Shown here one piece after another: positions 33,740-34,477 of a stretch of 34,477 nt of DNA (position 1 is the first letter of the stretch; every line of letters begins with the position of its first letter). A program made the translations under genes and the position numbers. Origin of the DNA: an uncultured Eggerthellaceae bacterium (GTDB lineage: Bacteria; Actinomycetota; Coriobacteriia; Coriobacteriales; Eggerthellaceae). The notes beneath the pieces are model-generated. The model was not told the origin of the DNA. It did not search any database and was given only the letters and a program-made list of their open reading frames with translations. The DNA lies in the NCBI GenBank assembly GCA_934648845.1, contig CAKUFS010000024.1:1-34477 (forward strand), read 5' to 3'.

Positions 33740-33777
33740 AAGGCGACCCCAGGAACAGGGCAGCCCAGAGTCGCCTT
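33740..33777 (-). terminator. Degenerate copy of the strong terminator
   Basis: AAGGCGAC pairs with GTCGCCTT, but the inner part has several mismatches compared with the perfect copy at 29329-29365. It completes the second composite element. Confidence 0.6.
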
Positions 33778-33944
33778 GGAAAAAGAAGAGATTGCTGGCC
33801 AAGCGAGATGAAGCAAACCTCCGTCCCCTGCTTCCCCTGTTTCATAAGAACAACGCGGCGAAACACATCCGCCGGCAAGGGCGCTATCCCGCCAGCCGCC
33901 ATCTTCGCAACCCTTTCTTCTCCTGACGAACATCGAGTTGCAGG
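33778..33944. other. Intergenic DNA without a supported gene
   Basis: A minus-strand frame starting at 33902 has a fair AAAGGG site but runs straight through the repeat element, so it is not accepted. Nothing else seen. Confidence 0.4.
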
Positions 33945-34172
33945 TCATCTTGTCGGAAATCGGGCGCAGATACGCAAAATATTCCTGTTCGGGGTAGGTC
34001 GAGGACGCAAACGACGCGCTGCACCAGCCGCTCCACCGCTTTTGATCCGCATAAACCCCGCAAAACCCCAGGTCGCAGATTTCAGCCCAAAGCAAAGACG
34101 GCATCGCGCGCCACCAAACCTACCCCGAACCGTAATATTTTGCACATTGGGGCGATTTTTTCGACAAGATGA
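33945..34172. repeat. 228-bp long inverted repeat, second member of the 4134-4353 family
   Basis: Stems: TCATCTTGTCG (33945-33955) with 34162-34172; AAATCG (33957-33962) with 34153-34158; GCAAAATATT (33974-33983) with 34134-34143; TTCGGGGTAGGT (33988-33999) with 34118-34129. The centre of 118 bp shares short blocks with the centre at 4186-4301 (GTAGGTCGA at the left entry, CGCTTTTGATCCGC versus CGCTTTGACCTGC). No gene inside. Confidence 0.85.
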
Positions 34173-34314
34173 ACTTGACGGCGGCGGATACCGAAGGGGA
34201 AAACGAAGTGATTCCCTCAGCACACAAATAATACTGCGACCACCTTGTTCCATTAGGCATTATGCCCTTGAACTCGTGTGAGGTGCTAAAAGCACCGTTA
34301 CGGGGACATAAGAA

Positions 34315-34348
34315 AAGGGACTCGCTCCCAAACGGAAGCGAGTCCCTT
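34315..34348 (-). terminator. Intrinsic terminator near the right edge
   Basis: Perfect 12-bp stem AAGGGACTCGCT (34315-34326) with 34337-34348; on the minus strand the stem is followed by TTCTTATG after TT. It suggests that a minus-strand gene ends to the right of the window. Confidence 0.7.
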
Positions 34349-34435
34349 ATATGCAGTTTTATACGATAGCGCAGAAGATGCGCCCAGCCCATTCGGCATA
34401 GTGCGAGTTAAGTTTTGCGGGGTAACTGCCAGAAA

Positions 34436-34477
34436 TATTCTCTAGAAATAGGAGAAGAGAACCTTACTATTCTCTAG
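34436..34477. repeat. Two direct copies of TATTCTCTAG at the window edge
   Basis: Copies at 34436-34445 and 34468-34477, period 32. Between them is AAATAGGAG, like the left arms of the hairpin array at 18784. The window ends inside this structure. Confidence 0.5.

Noticed and set aside
33636..33902. Minus-strand frame of 88 codons with a fair ribosome site
   Set aside because: It translates through the palindromes and the terminator hairpin, and the same peptide fragments arise at the other composite element purely from the repeat. Not a gene.
34349..34477. 3' end of a minus-strand gene reading AEWAGRIFCAIV before a stop
   Set aside because: An in-frame stop lies only about 35 codons upstream and there is no start codon, so coding is not supported.

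Overview
The window looks like chromosome of an anaerobic actinobacterium of the Coriobacteriia, most likely an Eggerthellaceae member. Three things point there: a membrane-anchored LuxR regulator of the 12-helix type next to a Tat-exported flavoprotein reductase and its multiheme cytochrome; an actinobacterial-type RpoC with a long acidic N-terminal insertion; and moderately high GC with frequent GTG and TTG starts. Taxonomy is inferred from gene content only.

Layout. Position 1-644 holds the 3' end of a plus-strand gene. Every other gene I accept is on the minus strand, so read them from high to low coordinate. From left to right: a purM-purN-xdhC transcription unit (883-4012) with three structured hairpin repeats between purM and purN; a class B sortase (4429-5202) beside a long inverted repeat and a 35-bp palindrome; the rpoB-rpoC operon (5530-13466) with a good promoter and terminator; a membrane LuxR regulator (13708-15471); a multiheme cytochrome plus fumarate-reductase-like flavoprotein pair (15620-17752); a YacP/NYN nuclease, an 81-residue unknown protein and the 23S rRNA methyltransferase RlmB (18138-20223), with four AGGAGG-containing hairpins between the first two; a VWA - MoxR ATPase - DUF6273/ankyrin operon (20412-25442); a cold-shock protein; ruvC-ruvA-(small ORF)-ruvB-DUF (25985-28987); and a 1248-residue secreted cohesin/dockerin protein (29415-33161) with a long structured leader and its own leader terminator.

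How the genes work together. rpoB/rpoC and ruvCAB are core machinery. purM and purN are two steps of de novo purine synthesis, and the following xdhC suggests a link to a molybdenum hydroxylase that may act on purines. The LuxR-flavoprotein-cytochrome set forms a plausible extracytoplasmic anaerobic reductase with its regulator. The MoxR/VWA pair is a typical chaperone-like module, with a third partner carrying DUF6273 and ankyrin-like repeats.

Most unusual features: (1) the C-terminus of RpoC carries a domain that matches the RNA polymerase alpha C-terminal domain, including the DNA-contacting Arg/Asn/Lys positions; (2) several families of structured repeats whose stems change together in copy after copy (2537-2890, 4134-4353 with 33945-34172, 18784-19067); (3) a conserved palindrome in five copies, four of which form two composite terminator elements that bracket the cohesin/dockerin gene and its leader as a 4.4-kb cassette; (4) the leader of that gene, which resembles a divergent cobalamin riboswitch. 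No tRNA, rRNA, CRISPR array, transposase or phage gene was seen.
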